Assembly (NCBI RefSeq): GCF_009909185.1 | Contig: NZ_JAAAMV010000002.1 | Span: 124,001-188,000, forward strand | DNA from: Paenibacillus glycinis | Lineage (GTDB): Bacteria > Bacillota > Bacilli > Paenibacillales > Paenibacillaceae | Reading direction: 5' to 3' | Length of the DNA: 64,000 bases | In this document: positions 16,510 through 25,100 of the stretch, piece after piece | How the letters are laid out: every line of letters begins with the position of its first letter | Numbering within the stretch: the first letter of the stretch is position 1 | Made by a program: the position numbers and the translations under genes | The notes under the pieces: model-generated | What the model was told of the DNA's origin: nothing | What the model saw: the letters and a program-made list of their open reading frames with translations, nothing else | Databases searched by the model: none

Positions 16510-18054
16510 TCACGGCGCCTGGTAGATTACGTCGAGCAGCATGTCGCCCGTCTGGTCGGAGAACCGCAGATCCTGGAACGAGAACACGCCGCCGCCCGGC
16601 GGAATGAAGTGGCTTTGGGACAGATCGACCGCGACGTGACCCAGCGCGTTCTGCAGCGCGGCATTCATGGCGTCGACCTTGTCGGTCACGATATTGCCGA
16701 GCATCTCCAGCATCGTGCCGCCGTTGATCCCGAGAATCTTCGGTATCCATGAGACGCCGTTCTCGACGACGCCGAAGCCGCTCGCATCGTCCTTCGTCTG
16801 CTTGAAGTCGCCGATGCTGTAATTCAGCTGCGAATCCACCGCGAATTCCTTCGTTCCGCCCCGCGCCGTCAGCGTGACGGCGCCGCCGATCGGCCGGTAC
16901 CCTGCCGCCTCCAGGCGGGACGTCTCCGTGCCGAGCGGTCCGAGCGTATGCTCGGTATACGTGAACGATCCGTCGATGCTGCCCGAGATGTCGAGGCGGT
17001 TCGCGCCGGGAACGATGGCGATCTCGAGCAGATAGCTGCGGGCCTGCACTACTTTACGGTCCACGAGATCCCGGTTCGTATGGCTGGCGGAATCCTCGAA
17101 TGCGAATCTCCGCTTCAACCCGTCGACGACGGGATCGGAGCCCAGCGCTTGCTTGAACTGCGGCATCAGGTAATTGTCGAGGAACACTTCCTTGCGGATC
17201 GCCAGCAAGCCGGACACGAGTCCTTTCGTCCCGTCGATCATCGCCGGATCGATCCAACCGTCCGCCAGCTTAATCCTGGCCGCGTTGATGTCGCCGGGAA
17301 GGCTCTTGCCCGAGAACATGCCGAGATAGCTGAGCGTTGCGGCATCCGCCGCCCGCCAATCGGCGTGCACGTCAAAGATGAAGTCCGTCATCGCGAACGT
17401 CGGCGTTTGATGCGCCGTGTTGCGCCGCACGACCGTACCGAGCATGTAATCGCCCAGATCGCCCTGCAGCAGGAGGTTGAGGCAGCTGAGCGCCTTGGTT
17501 CGGGCATGCTTCGACACGCCGTCCGGGATGGCTACGTCCTTGTTGTCCGAGAGCAGCAGATCGACCTCGGTCAATTTCATGAATAAGTACTCGATCGAGA
17601 AGACGTCCTCCGGCAGCCCGCTGGCGCCGATCGTCTCCTGCGCCGCGTCATGGGCGTCTGCATCGATCAGCGCGAGCGTCTTCAGGTCGACCGGCTTTTT
17701 GTCCAGATCGGTAAGGAACGAGACGCGCCAGTCCGCGATCGCTTGATCTCCGGTCTCTTCTTCGTCTTCGTCGTAATAATGGACATTGCCCGATTGCAGC
17801 GTGAGGGTCACCTTCACTTGGCCGAGCTTCCCGTCCGCCACGTTCAGGCTGACGTCAAGAGGGGCGATAACCGCCGTCATGCCGAATTTGGACGTCGTGC
17901 CATCCTCCTTTTTCGGATAGATGGACAACGTTTCGTCCAGTTGCTTCCGCCGTTTCCACGCCTTCCATGCATAGGCCATCTGGCTGTTGATCGCTTTCTG
18001 GGAAAGCGCCAAACAGAGATCGAAATCGGTCAATATGTTTTTACTGTCGCTCAT
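16510..18054 (-). CDS. hypothetical protein, possibly TULIP/P47-like lipid-binding fold
   Basis: 514 residues, soluble, no signal peptide. The opening LTDFDLCLALSQKAINSQM resembles the N-terminal strand-helix of TULIP-superfamily P47/OrfX proteins (pattern D..fAls...iN..l), and the protein is rich in long amphipathic beta-strands (FAMTDFIFDVHADW, SFTYTEHTLG). The C-terminus GGGVFSFQDLRFSDQTGDM is well structured and seems diagnostic of a conserved family. The TULIP assignment is an impression from pattern only. The gene follows the membrane-protein gene by 17 bp and precedes the giant gene by 65 bp on the same strand, so the products may act together. Confidence 0.75.
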   Translation of the reverse strand: MSDSKNILTDFDLCLALSQKAINSQMAYAWKAWKRRKQLDETLSIYPKKEDGTTSKFGMTAVIAPLDVSLNVADGKLGQVKVTLTLQSGNVHYYDEDEEETGDQAIADWRVSFLTDLDKKPVDLKTLALIDADAHDAAQETIGASGLPEDVFSIEYLFMKLTEVDLLLSDNKDVAIPDGVSKHARTKALSCLNLLLQGDLGDYMLGTVVRRNTAHQTPTFAMTDFIFDVHADWRAADAATLSYLGMFSGKSLPGDINAARIKLADGWIDPAMIDGTKGLVSGLLAIRKEVFLDNYLMPQFKQALGSDPVVDGLKRRFAFEDSASHTNRDLVDRKVVQARSYLLEIAIVPGANRLDISGSIDGSFTYTEHTLGPLGTETSRLEAAGYRPIGGAVTLTARGGTKEFAVDSQLNYSIGDFKQTKDDASGFGVVENGVSWIPKILGINGGTMLEMLGNIVTDKVDAMNAALQNALGHVAVDLSQSHFIPPGGGVFSFQDLRFSDQTGDMLLDVIYQAP

Positions 18055-18071
18055 CGTTATCTCTCCTCTGA

Positions 18072-19073
18072 TTAAGTTTGCGCGGTGCTCTTCGTGCGGT
18101 CGATCGTCTTGCTCGTCAGGTAACCGGCATGGCTGATGCCGAGCAACGCCAGCAGTCCCTCGCTCACTGCCGGGAACGTCGCGATGCCGCCGGGCGCGCG
18201 GGTATTGAACATTTGCAGCAGCAGCGCTGCGTAGCTAAGCGCGGCAATCACGGTAAAGAAGAACATTTGCAGCTTCGCCAGATCGACGTACCGCGCGTTT
18301 TTCACTTCTTCTCCCTCGAACATGTCGGTCCAGGAAGCGTCGGCGAAGCTCGAATTGGCGAACAGGATGCCGTCGCTGCCTTCCACGTCCGCGGGCTGCA
18401 GCTTGCCTGCCTCGTCCGGGTCGATCGTCTTGGCCTGCTTCGTCGTATGAATGAGGGGCGTCGCGACGAGCGACGTGAAGCTGATGCCCATCAGCGCCCA
18501 CAGATGCCAATCCATCGCGATATTAAGCGCCTCCTCGATGTCCTGCAATCCGTAGATGCGCAGCGATGCGGCCGTATAGTAAGCGGACAGCAGCACGAGC
18601 GTCCAGAGCACCGTCTGAAATCGCGACAGGCTGATCAGATTGCGTTCGTTCACGAGAAGCCCGAACGGCCTCCCGGTCACGCGCAGGCTGACGATCATGA
18701 AGAAGCAGCCCATGAGGACGAGCGCCGCGATCCACAAGACGCCTTGCCCGGCGCTGGCATGCTCGCCGAGGTCGGCCGCCTGCCGCAGCGCGTCATCCGA
18801 CACCGGCGGCTTCGCGCCTTCTTGAACGCCGGCCAGGATGCGATTCAGCTCGGCCTTCATGACGTCCGCGTCCGAGAGGTCCCGCTTCGTCAGTTCCTTG
18901 CCGAACAGCTCCCGGTCGAGCGCGATGACGAGCTCTTTCGCCGCCGGCTTCGACAGATTGGCGTGCACGAGCAAGCCGGGAAGCGCGAGCAGCAGCGCCA
19001 GGATGCCCAGCAGGCCGGCGAAGCCGGTCAGGCCGATCGTTCTCGGCAGCGGTGCAAGCCGCAATTGCGCCAT
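18072..19073 (-). CDS. multi-pass membrane protein of unknown function
   Basis: 333 residues. Predicted membrane helices lie near residues 12-36 (GLLGILALLLALPGLLV), 112-132 (WIAALVLMGCFFMIVSL), 152-172, 190-212 and 272-292, with soluble segments at about 37-110 and 213-270. The segment NLISLSRFQTVLWTLVLLSA is a striking conserved-looking stretch. The start at 19073 follows AAGGGAG, seven bases after the stop of the DUF1906 gene. As the only clear integral membrane protein of the cassette it may be an anchor or channel for the others. Family not recognised. Confidence 0.8.
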   Translation of the reverse strand: MAQLRLAPLPRTIGLTGFAGLLGILALLLALPGLLVHANLSKPAAKELVIALDRELFGKELTKRDLSDADVMKAELNRILAGVQEGAKPPVSDDALRQAADLGEHASAGQGVLWIAALVLMGCFFMIVSLRVTGRPFGLLVNERNLISLSRFQTVLWTLVLLSAYYTAASLRIYGLQDIEEALNIAMDWHLWALMGISFTSLVATPLIHTTKQAKTIDPDEAGKLQPADVEGSDGILFANSSFADASWTDMFEGEEVKNARYVDLAKLQMFFFTVIAALSYAALLLQMFNTRAPGGIATFPAVSEGLLALLGISHAGYLTSKTIDRTKSTAQT

Positions 19074-19080
19074 GCGTCCG

Positions 19081-19704
19081 TCACGCTCCCTTCACTTGGA
19101 AGCCGCCGCAGTCGCCGGTGCTGACGTTCGTGTCCACGGGGATGCCCGCCACCGTCGCGCCCGACAGCTGCTTGATGTTCCAATCGCCGAACGCGTCGTG
19201 TCCGCTCCATCCCCGCGATTCGGCCAGCCAGGCATAGCTGACGCTTGGATTCGCGTTCAGCATGTGCCGACAGGTCCGGCCCGAGCCGTAAATGCCGATC
19301 GCGTATTCTCCGCCGGCTGCCTTTGCCCCCTGGAATGCATCGACGATCCCGCGCATGTACGCGCCGACGTCGCCCGCCAAGTCTTCGGCCGATGCATCGT
19401 AATCGACGGCGAAGTAGATCGGCGTCTTCGCCGGCTGCCCGACGGACCTGGCGCAGCGGCAGGCGTCGGCTCCGTCCTTCTTCCCCGCTTCGTACGAGAA
19501 ATACGCGCGCGAGGTCGGATACCCGTTCTCCCATACCGCGACGATATGCAGGCCGGCATTCGATAACGCCGCCGCTTCCGTGGCCGTCAGGTTCTTGCCC
19601 AGATTGTTCCGGTTGTAATACCTGCACACGAAATCATATCCCGCTTCCTTGATGGCAGCGGCGAGCGAATGGCAATTGACCGTCGTATCGAGTCCTTTTC
19701 CCAT
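19081..19704 (-). CDS. DUF1906 (Rv2525c-like) glycoside-hydrolase-like domain protein
   Basis: 207 residues consisting of a single TIM-barrel-like DUF1906 domain: GLDTTVNC, YDFVCRYYNRNN, GLHIVAVWENGYP, IYFAVDYDA, IGIYGSGRTC, WLAESRGWSGH and VDTNVS are the typical strand ends. Relatives are thought to act on peptidoglycan or other cell-wall glycans, often as secreted proteins; here the start at 19704 (AAGGAGGAG upstream) leaves no signal peptide. It is the first gene of a four-gene minus-strand operon. In toxin and phage contexts this domain accompanies envelope-penetrating devices, which is consistent with, but does not prove, such a role here. Confidence 0.88.
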   Translation of the reverse strand: MGKGLDTTVNCHSLAAAIKEAGYDFVCRYYNRNNLGKNLTATEAAALSNAGLHIVAVWENGYPTSRAYFSYEAGKKDGADACRCARSVGQPAKTPIYFAVDYDASAEDLAGDVGAYMRGIVDAFQGAKAAGGEYAIGIYGSGRTCRHMLNANPSVSYAWLAESRGWSGHDAFGDWNIKQLSGATVAGIPVDTNVSTGDCGGFQVKGA

Positions 19705-19749
19705 TGACGCTCCTCCTTTCTCCTTTTGCATGAATGTGATGGCCTTTCT

Positions 19750-19763
19750 GTATACAGTTATAC
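19750..19763. repeat. inverted repeat upstream of the DUF1906 operon
   Basis: GTATACAGTTATAC, with 5-bp arms, lies 46 bp upstream of the operon start. With the palindrome at 19804-19821 it makes this 110-bp upstream region rich in dyad symmetry. No clear -35/-10 pair is visible. Confidence 0.3.
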
Positions 19764-19803
19764 CGGGAATGACAGTCATGGCGGCAGTTACGGCCGTCAT
19801 CGA

Positions 19804-19821
19804 TTTTGTCATATGACAAAA
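19804..19821. repeat. 18-bp perfect palindrome
   Basis: TTTTGTCATATGACAAAA sits between the terminator of the phosphorelay operon and the DUF1906 operon on the same strand. Its size and symmetry fit a dimeric-repressor operator controlling 19704-12803. No candidate regulator is adjacent except the NarL-type regulator. Confidence 0.4.
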
Positions 19822-19842
19822 AAACCGACCCCTAAGGGTCGG
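19818..19842 (-). terminator. intrinsic terminator of the phosphorelay operon
   Basis: Stem CCGACCC/GGGTCGG with loop CTAA, followed by seven T residues on the minus strand, just after the response regulator stop at 19856. Confidence 0.85.
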
Positions 19843-19855
19843 CATGGGCAAGATA

Positions 19856-20524
19856 TTAGATCGATTGCATTTCCTTCAGCGCAAGCAGCGCTTTGGCCCG
19901 GTCGCTTACGCCGATTTTGGAATAAATGACGCTGACATAATTGCGCACGGTTCCTTCCTGCATGAATAGTGCTTTGGCTATCTGCTTGTTTGTCAGCCCC
20001 TGAAGCATGAGCCGCGAAACTTCCGCTTCGCGTTCCGTCAAACGGATTTCGCGGCGAAGCAGATGCGACGCTCCGTCCAGGGGTTCGGCCGCCGCCGACA
20101 GCCGCGTCAGGTTCGCCGCCAGCTTGGCGGCTATGACGGCCGGCATCATGAGCTTCCCGGCTGAGGCGTCCCGGATCGCCTCCACGAGGCGCCTGCCTTC
20201 CATGTCCTTCAGAAGGTATCCGCTCGCGCCTAGCGACAGGCCGTCCACGATATACCTATCCTCGGCGAAGGTGGAGAGCAGCAGCACGACCGTGTCCGGC
20301 GCCTCCTCCTTGATCCGCCGCGTGCATTCGATCCCGTTCATGACCGGCATCTGGATGTCGAGCAGGACCAGATCCGGCTTGCAGGCGTGAACGGCTTCGA
20401 GCGCTAGCAGTCCGTTCTCGGCCGAGCCGACTACCTCCATGTCCGGCTGGAGCTCCAATATCGTCTGTAAGCCCTCCCGCATCAGCGCTTGGTCGTCGGC
20501 AATTACGATGCGCATCGCCCTCAT
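19856..20524 (-). CDS. NarL/FixJ-family response regulator
   Basis: 222 residues. The receiver domain (1-120) has D56 as phosphoacceptor in VLLDIQMP and the acidic pair D10/D11; K106 is in YLLKD. A C-terminal LuxR helix-turn-helix (about 155-215) carries LTEREAEVSRLMLQGLTNKQIAKAL. The start overlaps the upstream REC-kinase stop as ATGA (20524-20521), so the two are translationally coupled. It is the natural DNA-binding output of the cascade encoded at 20521-25100. Its target genes are not visible from the window. Confidence 0.93.
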   Translation of the reverse strand: MRAMRIVIADDQALMREGLQTILELQPDMEVVGSAENGLLALEAVHACKPDLVLLDIQMPVMNGIECTRRIKEEAPDTVVLLLSTFAEDRYIVDGLSLGASGYLLKDMEGRRLVEAIRDASAGKLMMPAVIAAKLAANLTRLSAAAEPLDGASHLLRREIRLTEREAEVSRLMLQGLTNKQIAKALFMQEGTVRNYVSVIYSKIGVSDRAKALLALKEMQSI

Positions 20525-21738
20525 ACTTGCATCTCCGATCGCGGTACCGGCAGCCGAATGCGCAGCTCCATGCCCGTATCCGCCGCTGCTTCCAGGGCCA
20601 GCGTTCCGTGCGCGAGCTCCACTTGATCCCGCAGCGCGCCAAGTCCGAACCCGAAACGAACGCCTGGCGGCGCGGACCCGTTATTGCGAAGAGTGAACAC
20701 AATCAGACTGTCCAAGAAACCTAGCTCGAACTGGAAGCGGGAGCTTCGTCCGTGGCGGATGCCGTTCGTCAGTCCCTCCTGCAGCGCATGGCAGATCAGC
20801 TTGATCTGAAAAAACGTCAGCTTGGGCAGCTGTCCGATGCGGCAGTCGATGTCGACACCTGCATGCGCCACTGTCTCCCCGACGATCCGCTCCAGATCCT
20901 TGCGCAGATCGATCGTCTCCCGTTCGCCCGCCAGCTGATGCACGGAGCTGCGGATCTCGTCCAAGCCTTTGCGGACGAGCTGTCCCGCCAGCTCCATTTT
21001 TCCAGCGGCCCGGGACGTGTCGACCTCGATCAATAACTTGCCCGCTTCCAGCTGGACGACGGCGGTCGTCAGCGTATGGCCGACGACGTTATGGATGTCC
21101 CGCGCGATCCGGTTGCGTTCTTCGAGGACCGAGACTTCCATCATTGCCTCGTAGGCCTGCCGGATGGACGCTTGAAGCTCCTTCGCCCGCGCTTCTAACT
21201 CTTGCGTGCGCTCGCGGACCCGCTGCTCCAGCGTTTCCTTGGCCGCGAGGACGCCGCTTAAATGCTGATACGTGCGGATCGAGGCGTATACAGCGCTGAA
21301 CAGTTTGGTGCTGGTCAGCTCCGTCTTCTCCTTGTAATCGCTGATATCGTAATCGCGAATGACCGTATGCTCCGGCGCTTGCCCGGGCTGCCCGGTCCGC
21401 AGGATAATGCGGACGAGCGAATTGCCCATCACGCTTCGCACATGCCTGACGAGCATTAGCCCGGCGTCGTCCGTTTCCATGACCACGTCGAGCAGCACGA
21501 CGGCGATATCCGGATGCCGCTCGAGCAGCTGCACCGCCTCGCCTGCGGTGTACGCGCTCAAGAACTGCAATTTGCGCGCCTCGAACGCCTGCCCTTCCAG
21601 CACCAGCTTCGTTACTTTATGAATATCCCGGTCGTCGTCGACGATCAGAAACTTCCAGAAGCGCATGTCCGCGTCCTCGACGGGATCGTCGCCGGCCAGA
21701 TGCACCAGCTCCGACGCCGGGTCTATGATTTCGTTCAT
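20521..21738 (-). CDS. receiver-domain/HisKA_3 histidine kinase
   Basis: 405 residues, soluble. An N-terminal receiver domain (about 30-155) has FLIVDDDRDIH and the phosphoacceptor in VVLLDVVME. A coiled coil follows (170-230), then a HisKA_3 dimerisation domain with EERNRIARDIHNVVGHTL, where the His is the autophosphorylation site, and a degenerate HATPase domain (LQEGLTNGIRHG, FGLGALRDQ). The order REC-then-kinase suggests that a phosphoryl signal from the upstream hybrid kinase regulates this kinase, which then acts on the NarL-type regulator downstream. ATGA overlaps couple it to both neighbours. The start at 21738 has GGAGGG upstream. Confidence 0.92.
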   Translation of the reverse strand: MNEIIDPASELVHLAGDDPVEDADMRFWKFLIVDDDRDIHKVTKLVLEGQAFEARKLQFLSAYTAGEAVQLLERHPDIAVVLLDVVMETDDAGLMLVRHVRSVMGNSLVRIILRTGQPGQAPEHTVIRDYDISDYKEKTELTSTKLFSAVYASIRTYQHLSGVLAAKETLEQRVRERTQELEARAKELQASIRQAYEAMMEVSVLEERNRIARDIHNVVGHTLTTAVVQLEAGKLLIEVDTSRAAGKMELAGQLVRKGLDEIRSSVHQLAGERETIDLRKDLERIVGETVAHAGVDIDCRIGQLPKLTFFQIKLICHALQEGLTNGIRHGRSSRFQFELGFLDSLIVFTLRNNGSAPPGVRFGFGLGALRDQVELAHGTLALEAAADTGMELRIRLPVPRSEMQV

Positions 21739-24700
21739 CCTGTTCCCTCCAATGCCGCGCTTTGCAGCGGCAGCGCCATCTGAAAGGCCGTTCCGTGGCC
21801 CAAGACGCTGTCGCAAACGATCGTTCCGCCCCATTTCTGCACAACCAGGTTATACACGACGCTGAGCCCGAGGCCGGTCCCGCCCTGACCGCGCTTGGTC
21901 GTGACGAACGGATCGAAGATCCGGGGCAGCAGGCCGGGCTCGATGCCCCGGCCGTCGTCCGAGAAGGTGACGATCAACGAGCGGCCGTCGGATTCCGCCC
22001 GGATGACGATATGCCCGGCCCGGGAGTCGTCGAACGCGTGCAGCAGCGAATTCAGCAGCAGGTTCGTGACGATCTGGTACAGCACGCCCGGATAGCCCCG
22101 CACCTCCAAGTCCTCGTCGGCGACCAACGCGACCGCATGGCGGGTTTGCTTTAATTTGGGCGATAGGCTGAGCAGGATCTCCTCCAAGTACGCTTTTACC
22201 CGGAACGCACGACGCTCCTCGAACGTCTGGTCCGCGGCCACCTGCTTGAAGCTGGCGATCAGCTTCTCCGTGCGCTGCAGGTTGCTGAGCAGGATCGACG
22301 CGGTCTCGCCGCATTCGGCGAAGAATGCTTCCAGCTCGCCGCGCCGAAGCAGCCCCTCGGAATACCGCGCCAGCAGCGCTTTCGAACGTTCCACCAAGTG
22401 GGAGGACGCGGTCACGCCGATTCCGATCGGGCTGTTGATCTCATGCGCGACGCCGGCGACGAGTCCGCCGAGCGAGGCAAGCTTCTCCGACTGCAGGAGC
22501 CGGCTTCTCGCCTGCTTGAGCGAAGCGAGCGTCTCTTCGAGCTGTTCGGTCCGCTCGCTCACGCGCCGCTCCAGCGATTGGTTCCATTGCGCGAGCTGCA
22601 GGTGCAGCCCGATGCGCGCGAGCAGTTCGCGCTTGACGACCGGCTTCGTCACGTAATCGTTGGCGCCCGCGCCGAAGCCATCGATCAAGTCGTCGTCGAG
22701 CGGCTTCGCGGTCAGGAAAATGACCGGGAGCTCGATCGCCGAATACGACTCGCGAAGGCGGGCGCATAATTCGAAGCCGGACATTCTCGGCAGCATGACG
22801 TCCAGCACGGCCAGATCCGGCTTGCCCTGGGCTTCGATCAAACGCAGCGCCTCGACGGGATCGGCAGCCTCCATCACCGCATAGCCGGCCATCGTCAGAT
22901 GGTTGCGGAGCACCTGAAGGTTCACCGCTTCGTCATCCACGATCAGGATGCGTCCCGCCTTTTCTGCCCGCTCTGCCGTCTCCGCCGTTGCTCCTGATTG
23001 AACCGGATCGGACGATTCGGGCACCGCAGTCCCTGCCGCGTCCCGAATGGCCATCGAAGGTTCCGCGGCGCCCGCAAGGACGCCGCGCGCGGCTTCGTCC
23101 GGATGATTCGCGCCGACCGGCGCGCGCGAAGGCCCCGCGGAATGGCGGGACGCTCTGGGCAGCGTGAAGACGACGCTCGTTCCCCCGCCGGGCGGCGATT
23201 CCGCGAATACGGCTCCGCCGTGCAGCTCCACGAGCTTCTTGGTCACGGCCAGGCCGAGCCCTGCTCCTTGATGCGCGGCGCCTTCGCCCTGCTCGTAAGC
23301 TTCGAATACCCGTTCGCGGAACGCCTCGGCTATGCCGGTGCCCGTATCCGTCACCCGGATCTCCGCTTCCTCCGCGCTTGCCGCGGCGGTGACCGCGATG
23401 CGGCCGGCTTCCGTGAATTTGACCGCGTTGCCGATCAGATTATGCAGGATTTGCTGCAGCCGGTTCTCGTCCGCCAGGACCGTCAGGTCCCTCGGCACTT
23501 CGTTGACGAGCTCGACCTTCTTCCCGCGCAGAAGCGGCCCGTTCAGTCGAAGAACCGCGTCGACGGCGGTGCGCAGTTCAATCTCCATCCGGTGTAGCGT
23601 CAGCTCCTTATGCTCGAGCCGGGCGTAATCGAGCACGTCGCCCACGAGCGTGGCGAGCCGTCTCCCGCTTGCGACAACCAGCTGCAGGTTGTCGATTGCT
23701 TGCCGCGGCAGCGGACCGGCTACACCGTCTATAAGCGATTCGGACAGCCCGATCATGCCATGCAGCGGCGTCCTCAGCTCATGCGAGGTCTGCGCCAGAA
23801 ATTCGTCCTTGAGTTTATCCATTGCGATCAGCCGGCTGGATAACTGCTCGACGGAGGCGAACGCGCGTACGAAGCGGCCAGCCAGAATGAGCGATTGCAT
23901 GACGATGAACACGAGCAATCCGTATGGCGCCAGCGATCCGAGATGCGTCTTCTCGCTCATGTAGAGGAAGTCATGCATGATCGTTCCCGCGAGCCCGGCA
24001 TATCCGATCAGGAAAACCAACGTGCCCGCTTGCCTATCGCGCAGCGCACGCAGCAGCACATGCAAGGTATAGGCGATAATTCCGCAGGTGAACAGCTCGA
24101 ATGGGATCAGGATCTTGTCGTACCATCGCTGCGGCGTCAACAGGCAGAAGAGCGTCGCGGCTCCGCCCGCCCATCGTGTCACGGTCACGACGCGCCGGGC
24201 GAAATAGCGCGGATACAGCGTCTGCACGAACATGACGATCATGATGAGCCCGAAGAAAAAGACGGCGTACGGCACTTTGCAGAACAGCTGCCAATTCAAG
24301 TTAGGAAACCAGTTGTAGATATACCTGTCGTTCACGAAAAGAATGCGCACTGCCACGAGCAGCGAGAAAATGCCCAGGTACAACGCGGAACGCTCGCGCC
24401 GGCGCAGCACGTACAGCACCAAATGATAGAGGGCCATGATGGTGCAGGCGCCGAACGCGATGAACGTTCCTTCCATGTTCCGCCTGTACAATGATTCGAT
24501 GCCTGCCGCCGAACCGAGCTGGATGTTGTTCTGCAGGCCGCTCTTCGTATAACTGTAATTCGACAGCTGCACGACGATATCCAGCCGGTCCTGCCCAGAA
24601 GCGATGCGCAGCGGCGCGGTTTGCACGATTTGCCGCGCGACCGCGCTGTTCGCGTCGGTGCCGACCGTTCCGGCGGAGGCGACCGGCTCGCCGTTCACCC

Positions 24701-25100
24701 AGATGCGGTAGGCGGTGAACAGGTTCGTCGCTTTGAGCGATAGCACGGCGTCCCCGGGCTTGAAGCGAACCTGGAGCCGAAGCGTCGCGTAGCCGTCAGC
24801 CGGAAAGCTATGGTCTCGTACGGCATGACGATTCCAATAGCCGGGGGACGTGAAATAGCCGGTCGGCTCGGGGACCGCGGGTCCGCGAAAATCTTCCGGC
24901 GTCAGCAGCTTCGACCAGTAGAACGCCCACTCGCCCTTCAAGGACACCGGCCCGTCCTGCTGGGAATCCCAATCCGACAAATCCAGGATGCCGGCAACCG
25001 CGCGCGGCGCGTGATCGGATCCTCCGCGGGCCGCGCCGCAGCCCGCCAGTGCGATCGCCGCAAGGACGAGCAGCGCCAGGAGCCGAACCGGTCTAGACAT
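21735..25100 (-). CDS. 7TMR-DISM hybrid sensor with two histidine-kinase modules
   Basis: 1121 residues. An N-terminal lipobox-like signal (LALAGCG, Cys near 21) precedes an extracellular DISM-type beta-sandwich (about 60-200), seven membrane helices (about 215-410), and a HisKA-HATPase pair (TSHELRTPLHGMIG; GAGLGLAV). A Pro/Ala-rich linker leads to a receiver domain (ILIVDDEAVN, LAVLDVMLPR), and a second HisKA-like/HATPase pair follows (GVAHEINSPIGIG; GTGLGLSVVYN). The presence of two complete kinase modules flanking one receiver is unusual. DISM domains usually sense carbohydrates or small ligands. It is coupled by overlaps to genes on both sides. Confidence 0.92.
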   Translation of the reverse strand: MSRPVRLLALLVLAAIALAGCGAARGGSDHAPRAVAGILDLSDWDSQQDGPVSLKGEWAFYWSKLLTPEDFRGPAVPEPTGYFTSPGYWNRHAVRDHSFPADGYATLRLQVRFKPGDAVLSLKATNLFTAYRIWVNGEPVASAGTVGTDANSAVARQIVQTAPLRIASGQDRLDIVVQLSNYSYTKSGLQNNIQLGSAAGIESLYRRNMEGTFIAFGACTIMALYHLVLYVLRRRERSALYLGIFSLLVAVRILFVNDRYIYNWFPNLNWQLFCKVPYAVFFFGLIMIVMFVQTLYPRYFARRVVTVTRWAGGAATLFCLLTPQRWYDKILIPFELFTCGIIAYTLHVLLRALRDRQAGTLVFLIGYAGLAGTIMHDFLYMSEKTHLGSLAPYGLLVFIVMQSLILAGRFVRAFASVEQLSSRLIAMDKLKDEFLAQTSHELRTPLHGMIGLSESLIDGVAGPLPRQAIDNLQLVVASGRRLATLVGDVLDYARLEHKELTLHRMEIELRTAVDAVLRLNGPLLRGKKVELVNEVPRDLTVLADENRLQQILHNLIGNAVKFTEAGRIAVTAAASAEEAEIRVTDTGTGIAEAFRERVFEAYEQGEGAAHQGAGLGLAVTKKLVELHGGAVFAESPPGGGTSVVFTLPRASRHSAGPSRAPVGANHPDEAARGVLAGAAEPSMAIRDAAGTAVPESSDPVQSGATAETAERAEKAGRILIVDDEAVNLQVLRNHLTMAGYAVMEAADPVEALRLIEAQGKPDLAVLDVMLPRMSGFELCARLRESYSAIELPVIFLTAKPLDDDLIDGFGAGANDYVTKPVVKRELLARIGLHLQLAQWNQSLERRVSERTEQLEETLASLKQARSRLLQSEKLASLGGLVAGVAHEINSPIGIGVTASSHLVERSKALLARYSEGLLRRGELEAFFAECGETASILLSNLQRTEKLIASFKQVAADQTFEERRAFRVKAYLEEILLSLSPKLKQTRHAVALVADEDLEVRGYPGVLYQIVTNLLLNSLLHAFDDSRAGHIVIRAESDGRSLIVTFSDDGRGIEPGLLPRIFDPFVTTKRGQGGTGLGLSVVYNLVVQKWGGTIVCDSVLGHGTAFQMALPLQSAALEGTG

